Source: Ophioceras dolichostomum
Lineage: Eukaryota > Ascomycota > Sordariomycetes > Magnaporthales > Ophioceraceae
DNA: 64,000 nt
NCBI GenBank assembly: GCA_003049485.1
Contig: PYST01000163.1
Location: forward strand, 1 to 64,000
Reading direction: 5' to 3'
The notes beneath the pieces are model-generated. The model made no database searches and had not been told where the DNA came from. It saw nothing but the letters and a program-made list of their open reading frames with translations. The position numbers and the translations under genes were made by a program. Positions 44,171 through 55,178 of this stretch are shown here, one piece after another (position 1 is the stretch's first letter; each line of letters begins with the position of its first letter).

Positions 44171-45061
44171 TTAGTTGGGCGACGTTGCAGCCCTTCTTTG
44201 CTGTTGCAGGATCTTCTGGACTTCTTCGTCATCAAACACCTCACAGAAGACGCTTTTATCTCGTGGCTTAGACGGCTCTTGGGCTCTGAGTGCTATTGGT
44301 CTTTCCGATGTGCCACCGGTGCCGGCCTCGAGCTGGTTGTGCCGCCGGGTAGCCGCAGGGTCCGCAGGCCCCGCAGGCCTCTGAGTGCTGGGCTGAGGGT
44401 GCCTGCCGCTGTTGTGGTCCGCAGTCTCAGCCGCATTCCGCCGGGATGAGGCACGGCGACGGCCTTCCGCCATAGTATCTGCACGTCTTGAGTAGGCCGC
44501 TGGGGGAGCCTGAGGAGGAGGCAGAGGAGGTTGGGTTTTGTTTCCGAGGGCGTGCTTTTCCGCTAGCTTAGTCCTCGTAGGTGGCAGCGCTGGACGCCTG
44601 TATGTAGCAGGGATCGGGGCAGGCGCAGTAGTAGGCATGTTGGCCCTCCTGCTCCGATAGACAGCTTTATCGGCGCCGATCTGGTCAAGTCCAACGCCAT
44701 CTTGGCGCCCAGGCTTGTTTCTCGCGTCTGAACTGCGGCAGATGATCATCGCGTTGATCAGGAGCGAGAATGGAAGGAGTGGCCAAAAGACAACTGTAGC
44801 TGTGACCCACAGCACCGAATTGCAGTCATTGCTTAACTTGCACCAGCCGGCCAGTGGACGGACCCAACGAGGGGGATAATTCTGAAGCTTTGTACGCCAG
44901 AAAAGCAGACCAAGTGCGACCGCAGCACCGAAGACGAGATACGTGACAGTTAATCCAATGATCAGGGAGCGATCTTCGGCACCCGGTGATCCGTTCTGAC
45001 TTTCGGGTGCCTTAGTTGATGTTGCCGTTGCTGTTTGGGAGGTGCCTGTTGGGGGCAACAT
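44171..45061 (-). CDS. Two-pass membrane protein with disordered basic tail, unknown
   Basis: Single exon, 296 residues. The N-terminus is Ser/Thr-rich with no signal peptide. Two hydrophobic segments lie at about 32-55 (LIIGLTVTYLVFGAAVALGLLFW) and 81-108 (SVLWVTATVVFWPLLPFSLLINAMII). The loop between them has Cys at 74 and 80 and ends NDCNSVLW. From about residue 110 to the end the chain is Pro/Arg/Ala-rich and likely disordered, with SRRNAAE- and RRHNQLE-type basic patches. It finishes with DDEEVQKILQQQRR. No family was recognised. The topology, with both termini on the same side, resembles that of the smaller protein at 46029-46583, including a C(NS)VLW pattern at the start of the second span; common origin is possible. 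The tail is longer here. Confidence 0.65.
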   Translation of the reverse strand: MLPPTGTSQTATATSTKAPESQNGSPGAEDRSLIIGLTVTYLVFGAAVALGLLFWRTKLQNYPPRWVRPLAGWCKLSNDCNSVLWVTATVVFWPLLPFSLLINAMIICRSSDARNKPGRQDGVGLDQIGADKAVYRSRRANMPTTAPAPIPATYRRPALPPTRTKLAEKHALGNKTQPPLPPPQAPPAAYSRRADTMAEGRRRASSRRNAAETADHNSGRHPQPSTQRPAGPADPAATRRHNQLEAGTGGTSERPIALRAQEPSKPRDKSVFCEVFDDEEVQKILQQQRRAATSPN

Positions 45062-46028
45062 TCTAAAAGTTGAGGTTGCTGGGTATCGAAGAAGTTTTAG
45101 TAAGGGCCTAGGTAGCTGATGCTATTACGCTCTCAAAGACGGTCAACGGCCCTATGTAGTCACCAACTTGGGCTCTGATACGGGGACCCAAACATGAGCC
45201 CTGCAGTGATGAATGTGAACTTACCCATACTGCTCGAGGATCATGAACAAAGAGATAGGGCGGCTCCCATAAGAAGGAAGTAAATAGATTAGGTAGGCGC
45301 TGATGCCGAAGGCCTCTGTAGTGTCAATAAGGCGTCAATAGTGTGTCAGGTCTCGCACCTAGGGGAGCTGAGATGGGCTCAAAGAAACTCTTGGACATGT
45401 ATGTATTTGGACTCGCGTTGAATGTGGGATCTTGAACAAGCTGAAGGGTGCCAGGGCGCGGCCAAGCCCTTTTGTCCCCCGATGAAGACAAAGAAGTTAT
45501 CCATCACGCACGATGAAAGCAGCAGCAGCGGATCGTCACGGCAGGCAGGCGGAAAGCTATGTGCAATGAAAATCCAATATGGTCGGCTTTGGTCGGTCGT
45601 CGTGTCCAACGACCAGTCGTTGGCGTCTTTGTTCACGGTCGAGCTGTTGGATTCTGCACCATTCCTGAGCCGGACAATGAAGCACACCTTCACCACAACT
45701 CGGGCAACGTGAATCTCTTTCACTCCTGTGTGAGGAGTGATGAGTGGGAGGGGAAATTTGGTCCATCCTCATCACTATCTGCCTCGCCCGTAACCTACCT
45801 GACCTATACCCTACTCATCACTTGCACAACTCAACGAACAAATATGCCAGAAAAGAGAAATGTGTTAATCTGGGGAGCCAGCGCCATCTATATGGAAAGC
45901 CAAACTAGGAAATGTAGTGCTAGGGTGGGACCGACGCCGCATTAGCCGTATCGTCCAGACGGAATTTGACAATGACAGGAAGATGTGCTCTTTCTCGCTA
46001 GACAGCACGCAACCCCTGTTTTGCTATA
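45062..46028. other. Intergenic between two minus-strand genes
   Basis: Small open frames on both strands around 45380-45945 lack family signatures and coding character. No RNA gene seen. Confidence 0.5.
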
Positions 46029-46583
46029 CTATTCCCTCTCAACGTCGCCATCCCCACAACGAGCAGGTGTCTTCCGCACACCCTCATCCCCCGGCGAGCC
46101 AGCCATAATCTCCAACCACTCCCACAGAGGCTCGAAGAGAACCGTGGAGAGCACCTCCTGGGCGACACGATCATACACGCCACCAGGGCGAATCAGCCCA
46201 TGCTTGTAAGGGATCTCCCACACGACCACGCCCACGATGAGGATCACCGTCCATATGGCAGCGAAGACCGGCCACAGGACGCAGCCGGTCGCGTGTCGGA
46301 TGGTGTGGAAATTACACCCATTCAGATCACCGCGCCGATAGGCGTTGATGCCGAAGATTGCAAATCCGAGTAGATAGAAGAACCCGGCGACTAGCGAGCC
46401 AACTACGATCGGGACGATGAGCGCGTCATTGGACTCTAGTCTCCGACTTAGAGCCTTGAGCGTTGACCCAAGAGGAGTCGAGGGGTCGTTCGCTTGCGTC
46501 TCCGACTTCGCGGCGACGCGTTTGACGAGGGCAAGCGCGAGAGCCAGCACAGATCGGAGGCGGGTGGCGCTTTGAGACGCCAT
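46029..46583 (-). CDS. Small two-pass membrane protein, unknown
   Basis: Single exon, 184 residues from the ATG at 46583; the frame is open further upstream to 46844, but that part is low in coding character. The first 25 residues are hydrophobic and basic (LRSVLALALALVKRVAA), possibly a targeting signal. Two membrane spans follow at about 54-79 (ALIVPIVVGSLVAGFFYLLGFAIFGI) and 99-122 (CVLWPVFAAIWTVILIVGVVVW). The loop carries Cys90 and Cys101. The C-terminal 50 residues are soluble and acidic. I do not recognise a family. See the protein at 44171-45061 for a similar layout 1 kb away on the same strand. Confidence 0.6.
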   Translation of the reverse strand: MASQSATRLRSVLALALALVKRVAAKSETQANDPSTPLGSTLKALSRRLESNDALIVPIVVGSLVAGFFYLLGFAIFGINAYRRGDLNGCNFHTIRHATGCVLWPVFAAIWTVILIVGVVVWEIPYKHGLIRPGGVYDRVAQEVLSTVLFEPLWEWLEIMAGSPGDEGVRKTPARCGDGDVERE

Positions 46584-48001
46584 GGTAGGTAGGTTGGGAT
46601 TCGTATGTAGTATGGCGGGATGAATTTCTCTTCGAGAAGATCGTATTGGAACAACGACGGCAGAGAAGTGTGTGTAGGCTGTTGGATCAAGCTGTGATCG
46701 GCCAGTCGACGGAGTCAGGCGCCCGAGAGATGTTGTTGATGTGCACCTTGTAAAATGATGACGAGTCTGGTGTTCCATACAACGTTGTATCGCCTGCGAG
46801 AAAGTGCAGAACCGACGACGGTCATGATAGTATTTGAAGACCAATGAATCACCGGGGAAGTTATGTCTTCAAAGAAAAAGAACTGTTAGCAGAGGCAGCC
46901 CAAGAAAGTTGGCATTGTTGAAAGTGAACAAAGTATGGGCGTGTGCAAAGACGGCACAAGCAAGTGACAAAATTCCACATGACGAAAAGAGAGCGCCGTG
47001 GGAAATTTGGTGACAATGAGAATAACGATTCGACAGGCATTCTTCATTGTAGCCTACACCTATGGCTTGAAACCACAATCATCCACAGGACCAGAGCGGT
47101 GATGTGTTGTTTGAGGAGGCGCGCACCGTGACTCTAGATCCTAGCAGATGGACGGGACGGGATGGAGGGAGGTCGGGCAGCAACAGACCGCCTTGTTTTC
47201 TCCGCTCTGGACCTTCTTCTCCCAAGACGATAATAATAATTATACAATACAGGATAATTGCTTGTTCCTGACCTGCTGCTGGCCACAATACAAGTAGAAA
47301 AAGTATATCAAGAACGGAAAAGAAATGAAAGAAACCCCAAAAAGAATAAAGAAGCAGAAAGACGTTGTTTCTTTGGACGGCCCGTGCCGGGAAAGCATCG
47401 ATGGTTGTTAGGCTCCCCTCAACTGGGCCCATGTCCCCTGACCCAGCTTTGTGTCTTGGTCTGGTTGGTTCACCAGATGCTACCAAATCACGCCGGTGGT
47501 GTCACCAGCGGCAGATGCTGCAGCCTGACGGACGACAACGCGGCCCTGCTGATGACTCCGCCATCACAACTGACCAGAAGCCAACATATTGATTGCCCGA
47601 TCGGGATTCAATAACACGCCATGTGTGCGACCAGCCGGCGAGACAAGCAGCGAGCCAAACATCGTACCGTCCAACCCAAACACGGTCGACGGCGACACTG
47701 CTCGTGATCCACCGAAATTATAATAGTAATAAAAAAAAGTGTAAGCCAGTGTGCCACAGCGCACCAAAAGATAGAGAAGTTCTTTCTTTTGGCTTGCTTG
47801 CTTTCCTTTCCCATCTCTTTTTGTTTTTAGTCTCCTCTTTTTATTCGCACTCAACTCAGCTCAACTCAGCTCACAGCTCACTCACTCAAGTGATGGACTG
47901 GACTCCTCGCAACCCGGGATAGGGCCGCCGAAGAGGAGCCCAAAGTTAGCGTGTGCCGCGGTTTTGGTGTTGACGGGGTATTCCAACAGGTTCAGGCAAG
48001 G
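46584..48001. other. Intergenic between two minus-strand genes
   Basis: Promoter side of the 46583 gene and 3' side of the LRR gene. A CAACTCAGCTCAACTCAGCTCA direct repeat occurs at about 47850-47875. No gene supported. Confidence 0.5.
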
Positions 48002-51000
48002 CTAGTCGAACCCGTCGTTCTCCTGGTCGTCGCCGCTGGCACTGCCGCTGGCGCCACCTTCCTTCCTCCACTGCGCCATCTCCGCGACGGGGACGCGGCC
48101 CCGCAGCCAGCGCAGCGTCGCCTCCGTGCCCCGCTCCAGCACGTTGAACCGCGGCACCCGGAACCGGTTGCCCATCACCTCGAGCCGCTCGAGCGAGTCG
48201 GGCCCGCTGCCGCCGCCGAGGAGGCCCAAGCGCGGGTTGAGGTGCGCGATGTCGTTGTTGGACGCGTCGACGATGCGCAGGCCCCGCACGCTCTCCGGGT
48301 CGAGCTCGGCCAGGTGGTTGTTGGCGATCAGCAGCACCGTCAGCTGCGGGAACGCGTCCTTCAGGCAAGACGGCGAGCAGCCGCCGCTGGGCGAGCCGGC
48401 GGACCCTGGCACGGGCAGGGCCGAGATGCGGTTGACACTCACGTCCAGCTTCTGCAGCCGCGGGCTCACTAGGTTGTCCAAGAGGGGCGAGAGGCCGGTG
48501 ATGTGGTTGGACGACAGGTTGAGCTCCGTCAGTGCGGGCAGCTCCAGCTTCACACCGCCCATGTAGGACTCGCCCACGAGCTGGTTGTGGGCTAGCGAGA
48601 GCGACGTGAGCGACTCGGCGAAGAAGGACAGAGACTCGGGGAAGGCCGAGAAGAGGTTGTGGTGCAGTTGCACCTCGCGCACTCTGTGCTCCGACGAAAG
48701 CCGCGCGCAGACGACGGGGTGCAGCGACGACGACTGTGTGCTAGACCTGTCTAGCACGCCACCGGCCTTGAGGGTCCATATCTGGCTCGACACTGTGTGC
48801 GACCTCGACCGGGCCGGTGAGCCAGGAGCCGAGGTTGGCGGTGTCGCGAAGTCATCATTGTCTGACCGGCTGTCGTCCTGATTCGGCGACGAGTTCGTCC
48901 GCGCTCGTTGCCTAGCGGGCGGCGCGCGCATCACTTCCGGCTCCGGCTCCAGCTCCATTTCTGGTTCTGGTTCGGGCTCCAAGCGGCCTGCAAGGATGAC
49001 CTTGAGCTCCTCCGTAGTAATGGAGCAGAACTTCTTGTCCCGTAATGGGTTGCCGCTGAGTCTCAGCATCGCCAGGTTGTCCATTCGGGCGATCTCCGGC
49101 GGGACAACCCTGATGTCGTTGCTAGAGAAATCAACATGCCGGAGCTTTGATAGAGTGATTAGGCCCTCAGGAACGGCGTTGATGCTATTCTCATCGGCTG
49201 TCAGAGTCAAGAGATTGGGACACGTAGACAGATCGGGCAGGCCTTGCAAACGGTTCATCGACAGACACAGCTGGTGCAATGAAGGCATCGAGAGTGACTT
49301 CCCGCTATCCGGTGAGATGAGGCGCGTCAGCTGATTCGACGACACGTCCAAAGTCTGCATGTGAGGGAGACAGTCGATTGACTCGTCGATTAGAACACCG
49401 CTGAGCTTGTTCTTTCGGACTAGCAGCTCGGTAAGGGGCAGTTTTGACAACAGGTCGAATCGTAGTTGCTCGAAGCTGTTCTCGCTTAGATTTAGAATCC
49501 GGAGCTTTGTCAGGTTCACGATTCCCTCGGGAAGAGCGGAGATGTTGTTTCCGTGCAAATCGAGAATCTCTAGGTTCACAAGATTTGAGAAAACAGGATC
49601 AAGAGGCCCATAGAACAGGTTGCTCCCGAGCTTCAAATCTCGGAGGGAGGTGATCTGCGAGATGAGCTCCAGAGACGGGTTTGAGATCCGGTTGGAGGCC
49701 TGATCGGGAAAGGGAAAGTAGGTGTTAGTCGAGGGAGAAGAACATCAATCGTTTAAACTTTAAACACGCAGGGCTTGATGTTCGCTTACCAAGTTCAGCG
49801 ACGAGAGGTGATGGAGACGTCTCAATCCCGTAGGAAGAGTGATGAGCATGTTCCCGTGAAGATCAAGCGTCTCCAGGCCACCGAAGATGCTGCCGGGGCC
49901 GTCCTCGTCGTCGGCAAAGTCTTGCGGGTCGCGGTCTGGGAATATTGACTCGTCGATGATCTCCAGTTCGTTGTCGGCGGCGATGAACCGCGTCAAATCC
50001 ACGCTCTCCGCCCAGGAGCCATTTTGCGTGCCGATGGAAGACAGGTCGTACATCTTGAGGACTTCGGGCGGGATCTCTCGGAGCCCCAGCGCCGCAAAAT
50101 TCAGCCTCCCGCTCGTCCGTGCCGCCCCAAGCCTGGCCTCCACGACCTTGGCTTTGGCATTTCCGCTCCGCCGCTGGCCGAATGGGTTGTCGGAGAGGCC
50201 AAAGTCGAACGAGTCGTCTGTGGGGATTAGGGGAGACTTCAGAGCCTCGGAGGGAGTGGAGGGCACACCGTCCGATGGGCGGGCGGCTGCCCTCTTCGCG
50301 GCCTTTGCCTTGGCAATCTGCTCCCGAAGAGCGGCAGACGACTTCCTACTCGTTGCCGCAGATGGCGACCCGCTCGAAGACGCCGTCGGCGCGGTCGATG
50401 TGGGGGACACGAGAGACTGGTTCGTATCGTCACTTGATGCTGCCGACGACTTCTGCGAGACTAGCGAGGCCTTCCGGGAGGCCAAAGGCGCCGCGGGCTT
50501 ATCGAATGCTGGTACGGACGGCTTCTTGAACAGCCCATTCAACGACGGTCGAGCCTTCAAAGGCCTAGATGCCATCGTCTTGGCCGTTGGCCTCTTATTC
50601 TCCGTGAAGTCAGCCCGCTTCTCTGGGCTTGGGGTCTTCGAGCGTGGAGGGGGCTTGGAGGATGGCGTCGGGAGCTTGCGAGCCGACGAACGTAGGGTGT
50701 CTCGCGAGGCTGGCGCTCTAAGCGTTCTCGTGGCAGACGCCCGATCTTGGCTGCTGGGGTTTCCATTCAAGGTGCCCAGTGGTGGCTTGTATGCGTTGGT
50801 GGATGATCTGAAAGCCATCATGTAGTCACCCTGACCGGATCTAGACTCCGGTCTGCTCTGATCTCTCGACGTCGGTCGGTTGGAGCCGTCGGACTGGTAG
50901 CTGGATCCCGGCCTCGACCCCCGTGAGCTGCGACTGGCAGGTCGAGGCGGAGACCGGCGTGCGGAGCCGGGATCGAAAAATGCCGAGGACTTGTTTCTGA

Positions 51001-51649
51001 GAGCAGGCGAAGAGGGAAGCTGAGAGAGAGTCTCGATGGTTCGCTCGGAGAGGGACGGCCTTAGCCTGGCAGGCTTCTTGAACGTGGGAAAGGTGGGAAT
51101 ATCGTCGCAGACTGTTGTGGACGGCGACTCAACAGCTGCGGGAGCAAGACTCCCATAGTCCGATGGATCCTTAGCGGGTGTTACGGGGGTATTACTGAAC
51201 ACTTCGGACGGCCGACGCGTGAGGGTCAGAGATCTCTTGAAGAGAACGTCGGTGGGGGGCTCTCGTGGAGCGGCGGGGATAACTTCTGAGGACTGCCGTG
51301 GGCTCGGGGCATCGATGCCCAGGGGATCGGCGGTCTCTTTGATAAACGAAGACGACGGTTTTCGTGACAAGTTCGGCTGCAGTCGAGACGGCTGGGTAGG
51401 TGCATCCTTTCTGCGAAGTGTGGGAGCCAGTTTCGAAGGGGCCAGGCGGTCTCGCGAGGGCGTAGCGCGGAGCTTGGGGTTACGAATTTCGCCGCTGCCA
51501 GCGAGCAGCTGTCGAGAGGGGGATGGTCGGAGACCGGTACCGGTAGCGGTAGCGGTAGTGGTAGCGGTAGCCGCGGAAGTCCTTGGAAGCGGTAGTCGTG
51601 ACATTCGAGGAACGCCGCTCGGCCTTAGTGTCTGCCGCCCCTCCTCCAT
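48002..51649 (-). CDS. Leucine-rich repeat protein with long disordered N-terminus
   Basis: Two exons, 51649-49790 and 49699-48002, give 1185 residues. The 90-base intron (GTAAGC donor, phase 0) splits an LRR. The ATG at 51649 (MEEGRQTLRPS) is chosen; a second Met at 51604 is possible. Residues 1-510 are Ser/Pro/Arg-rich and disordered, with many SP/TP sites. Residues about 540-850 and 950-1150 hold LRR units of the LxxLxLxxNxIxxLP type, for example LETLDLHGNMLITLPTG and LEILDLHGNNISALPEG. A gap of about 100 residues between the blocks carries an EPEPEPEMELEPEPE run. The layout resembles fungal proteins called leucine-rich repeat-containing protein 40. LRRs make a curved surface for protein binding, so a scaffold or signalling adaptor is inferred. 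No kinase, cyclase or phosphatase domain is present. Confidence 0.9.
51533..51572. repeat. GGTAGC-type coding hexanucleotide repeat
   Basis: About six GGTAGC/GGTAGT units within the first exon of the LRR gene. On the coding strand they give an alternating Ala-Thr run in the disordered N-terminus. Seen directly. Confidence 0.85.
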
Positions 51650-53452
51650 ATCGTAGTCGGCCACCACAAGAAGGAAGGGGCCTGTTGCGACTTTTCTCTA
51701 ACTTTTCAGGTGTCAAAAAACGACTGGAGCTATGTACAGCCACTGACTGATTCACCAGCGCGTCCCTGCGGCACGATGCAGGCGGGAGAGGGATCGGGGC
51801 GGGCGGGCACAGAGCACTGACTGCGCACAGATTCCCGTCAGGGAGCACCTTGCTTGTCGCGCTGGAGCCGAAGCTTGCTCCAACCTCAATAGCTCAAGAA
51901 GCTAAGGATAGTGGCTCGGTACCTGACACGCGCCAGTGGGCAAGCGAGTTCAGTGTAAAACGTTTGGAGACATGTCCATGGGAAACACAACAAGAAAAAC
52001 AACTTAAAGATTGTATGTATGGATAAAAACCAACTGGGTGACAGTGAAAGACCTAACGTGTGAAACAAGAATGGTCGGCCAGGCAAATTTCACGCGTCTG
52101 CGTCTCGTTTTTGTTGCCATCGACACTCAGCAGGGTCTGGTGGGGAAGACTGCAACAGTGCTCTCTGAAAAAGGGGCATCATCCCTGCAGGCCATCACGT
52201 GGGCAGTCCTCAATGCTCCTGTGTGCCTCTGTATAGTCCCTAGCACTTCCGGGTTCGCGAAGCAACGGCAAAATCTCCGAGACGGCAACAGGATGTCACA
52301 AGCTACTGATGGTTGGGGCTCACACGGAAGGTTCATTGCGGCTCGCTAGAGTGTCCCGCTCCGTGAAGTGAGAGGTGAGAGGTGATCGAATCGGTAGATG
52401 CTTCCATGCCTACCAGAGAGCTGGCTGGGAAAGGAGCAACGACACGAGCATCCATCGAACGAGAACTGGACCCAACTTCCATATCCCGAGTGCTCTTGCC
52501 CCCTGAGCAGCCCCGCGACCGCCCCCAAGTCCAAGCCCGACCATTGGATTATTGACCTGTCAATTCATGCAATCGTTCACCTCAGGAGTCGTTGTGCCAA
52601 TGGCTTGATACCTTGCGAGCTTGCTACCTGCCAAATCATGCGTTCATTTGCTGTAGTGCCGCCGGTCTCAGGGCGGTCTTCCTTCTATCAAGGTTGAAAC
52701 ATCTGCCGACAATGCAACATGTGCATGTACAGGACGACACTTTGTGCATAGATCGATCTGTCGGCCGTTTACATCTCCTGGTTGCCCGCCGTGCTCGTTC
52801 ATCGGCGATGCCGATAGACTGCTTCTTTTGCCTAAGGTACCTACAAATAAGTTGTAGTTCAACGAAGGCCTTCCTATCAGTTTTCAACTTCCCATGTCTC
52901 TTCATCGATTCAAGGTTGTCAATCAGAGGGAGGGGAAACCGCTGGGGAGCCCCCGCTCCGCTACCAGCCTTGCTTGCCCCGCCTGTTCCCTGTCGGAACA
53001 TTTCATGCTGTCAGCCGGCAAATCTGAAAATACCCATCGGAGAAGCGGCTAGTTCCGGCTGTGGCATTCAGACCCCGACTCTCTTCTTACTGCGAGTGTT
53101 GTTGTGCTTTCCCTTATTTTCTCCTTGTCTTCAAGACTCTGATTTCTAAGGGGTGCCTTTCCCGTCATGTTGCTAGACACGAAAGAGAAGACCGGGTTTC
53201 TGAGGCATTAATAGCCTAGGCGACCATCTACACCTGACGGTCGTCTCTTTTCCTCACGCTCTATAGGCATCACCTATCGGCGTTCTACTGCTAAACGCGC
53301 GCTCGCTTCTACCTTTGAACTCTAAGTGAAGGGGCAAAGGACAACACTGAAAGAAACAGCACCTGGGGTCTCCTGTAAGGTTAGGGAAGCAGCCCCACCC
53401 GTTCACGGGTCTGGCGATTCCAGAAACCCCGAAATTCCCTATTTTCTGGCTC
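51650..53452. other. Intergenic between two minus-strand genes
   Basis: Upstream of the LRR gene and downstream of the desaturase. Frames at 52011-52349 and 52592-53149 are open but show no family signature. No RNA gene recognised. Confidence 0.5.
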
Positions 53453-55178
53453 CTACGCCCCCTTCTTAAATTTGCAGGCGATGTCTTGCTTAGTGAAACG
53501 GCGGGTATGCTGACGGAGCATCTCAGCCTTCTCCTCCAGTGTCATGTGTATCTGGTCTCCCATCGGCACCAGGCGCTTCGCAAGGTACGTGTAGTCCTTC
53601 TGGAGGCATTTGATCGTCACCATGTTGAAGTCGAGGCCGTGGAACGTAAGAGCCTTCTCCTTGGCGTACGTGTCCTTCTCCCTGATGAAGTGCACCGGAT
53701 GCTGGCGCCAGTGCCTGAGAGGGTTTAGGTGATGGGAGGTATGGTATCCGTCGTTGAAGCAGTACCGATTACTCTACCATAGGGCCAAGCGGGTGTCAGA
53801 TGTGTGTTTGCGAGAGTAGCAGGGTGGCGCCCGGTTCGTTTAGGAAGGATCGCGGTGGTATGGGAGGGCGGGTCTGGAGGCAACCTTACCGGAACATCTA
53901 TCAGCGTGATGCTGGATCGATAATCAGAATCGGCATCCTCCCAGTCTACAAAAGCATGCTGGCCCCAGTTGCCGGCCATAAAGGCAGCTCGTAGCAACAG
54001 GAATGGTAGGATGAATACGACAAATGCAGCTCGCGCGTTCACGAAGCGCCACATGCAGTACATGGCAGCATACGCGGAGACCTCCCAAAAGGCAGACCTA
54101 GCCGCGTTCCCGTACTTCCTTGTGCGGACGAAGTACAGCGGCAAATCTAGCCAGATGAGGAAGTAAAAGCGCCCCACATAATGGAGAAAGTGGAAGATAT
54201 CATCGCGTTGGTAATGAACCGTCGAAGAGAGGTCGTCAGGGCCATTCCCCTCCACGTGGTGATGTTTGACGTGGTGGTAGAAATACGAGTTCCATGTATG
54301 GCCCATGAGGGGGTCGATGATGTACGGGAAGCCGTGGTCGAGCCAGCGCCAGCTCTTATTCAGGACGCCACGCTGGTGGATGTGCTGGTGCATCATCAAG
54401 GTGTAGGTCGGCATGTAGTAGAGCTGCATGAGGAAGTGCAGCCCCGCGTGGCCCCACGTGAAGCTCCCGAACAGCAAGTATAGGGCGCTGGGCACAGACG
54501 TGGTGAAGTAGAGAATCAGATGCGTCAGCATCACCACGTCGGTCTTGTACCGCACGATGCGCTGGGCTGTGCGGATGTAGGGCTGAAGGAGCCATTTGTT
54601 GACAAATTTCGGCACCTGGACGTCGCGAAGATCGGTGGAGACGAAGACGGTCGGTTCGAAATCGGGGTGATCGGGGTTACTCAGCGCTTCGAGGGCTTCG
54701 ACTGCATTTTGCCGGCGGGTGTGCCAATCTGCAAGGGGTGCCACGGCTGCGTGCACAAGCCCAGCGATTGTCGTCAGCTTTCGCCATCCAACCGACCCAA
54801 ACATTGTATCAATGATGCCGATGTCAAGGCCAATTTTCTGAATTGACTTTTGCAACTCCCCCAACTTCCCAGACTCTCGGGCCGGCAGGTCCACTGCAGC
54901 AGGAGTCGGAACAGACGGAAGGAGGGTGGGCGTTCAGGGAGGGAAGGTGGGCACAAAATACCCGGCGGCGACTGGCATGATGCCGGTGCTGTGGAACCTC
55001 GACGTCGATGATTCCCGGGAGTTAATTCTTGGCTTATAAGAGTCTCGTCGGAGGTATGTGAAGTTGGGCGCGATTGCACGCCGGCCCGAGCCTGTTTGAT
55101 GTCTTCGATGAGGGTTTCCAGGGCAATAATGTCGGTCCTAGGAAGGTGCGGATCGATCTCAATCCCGTGAGATTCCAT
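53453..55178 (-). CDS. Membrane fatty-acid desaturase family protein
   Basis: Three exons, 55178-54962, 54893-53890 and 53773-53453, give 513 residues. Introns are 68 and 116 bases; phases 1 and 0 agree. The three histidine clusters that bind the di-iron centre are present: HQHIHQ at 241-246, HHxxHHH at 279-285 and HTSHH at 418-422. Hydrophobic segments flank them (about 190-235 and 300-370), as expected for an endoplasmic-reticulum desaturase or hydroxylase that inserts a double bond or hydroxyl into lipid acyl chains using O2. There is no cytochrome b5 domain at either end, so an external electron donor is needed. The substrate is not clear. The N-terminal exon (MESHGIEIDPHLPRTD) is soluble and its splice (G|GTATTT to CTGCAG|T) is inferred from frame. 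The in-frame stop upstream of exon 2 shows that the first exon is required. Confidence 0.87.
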
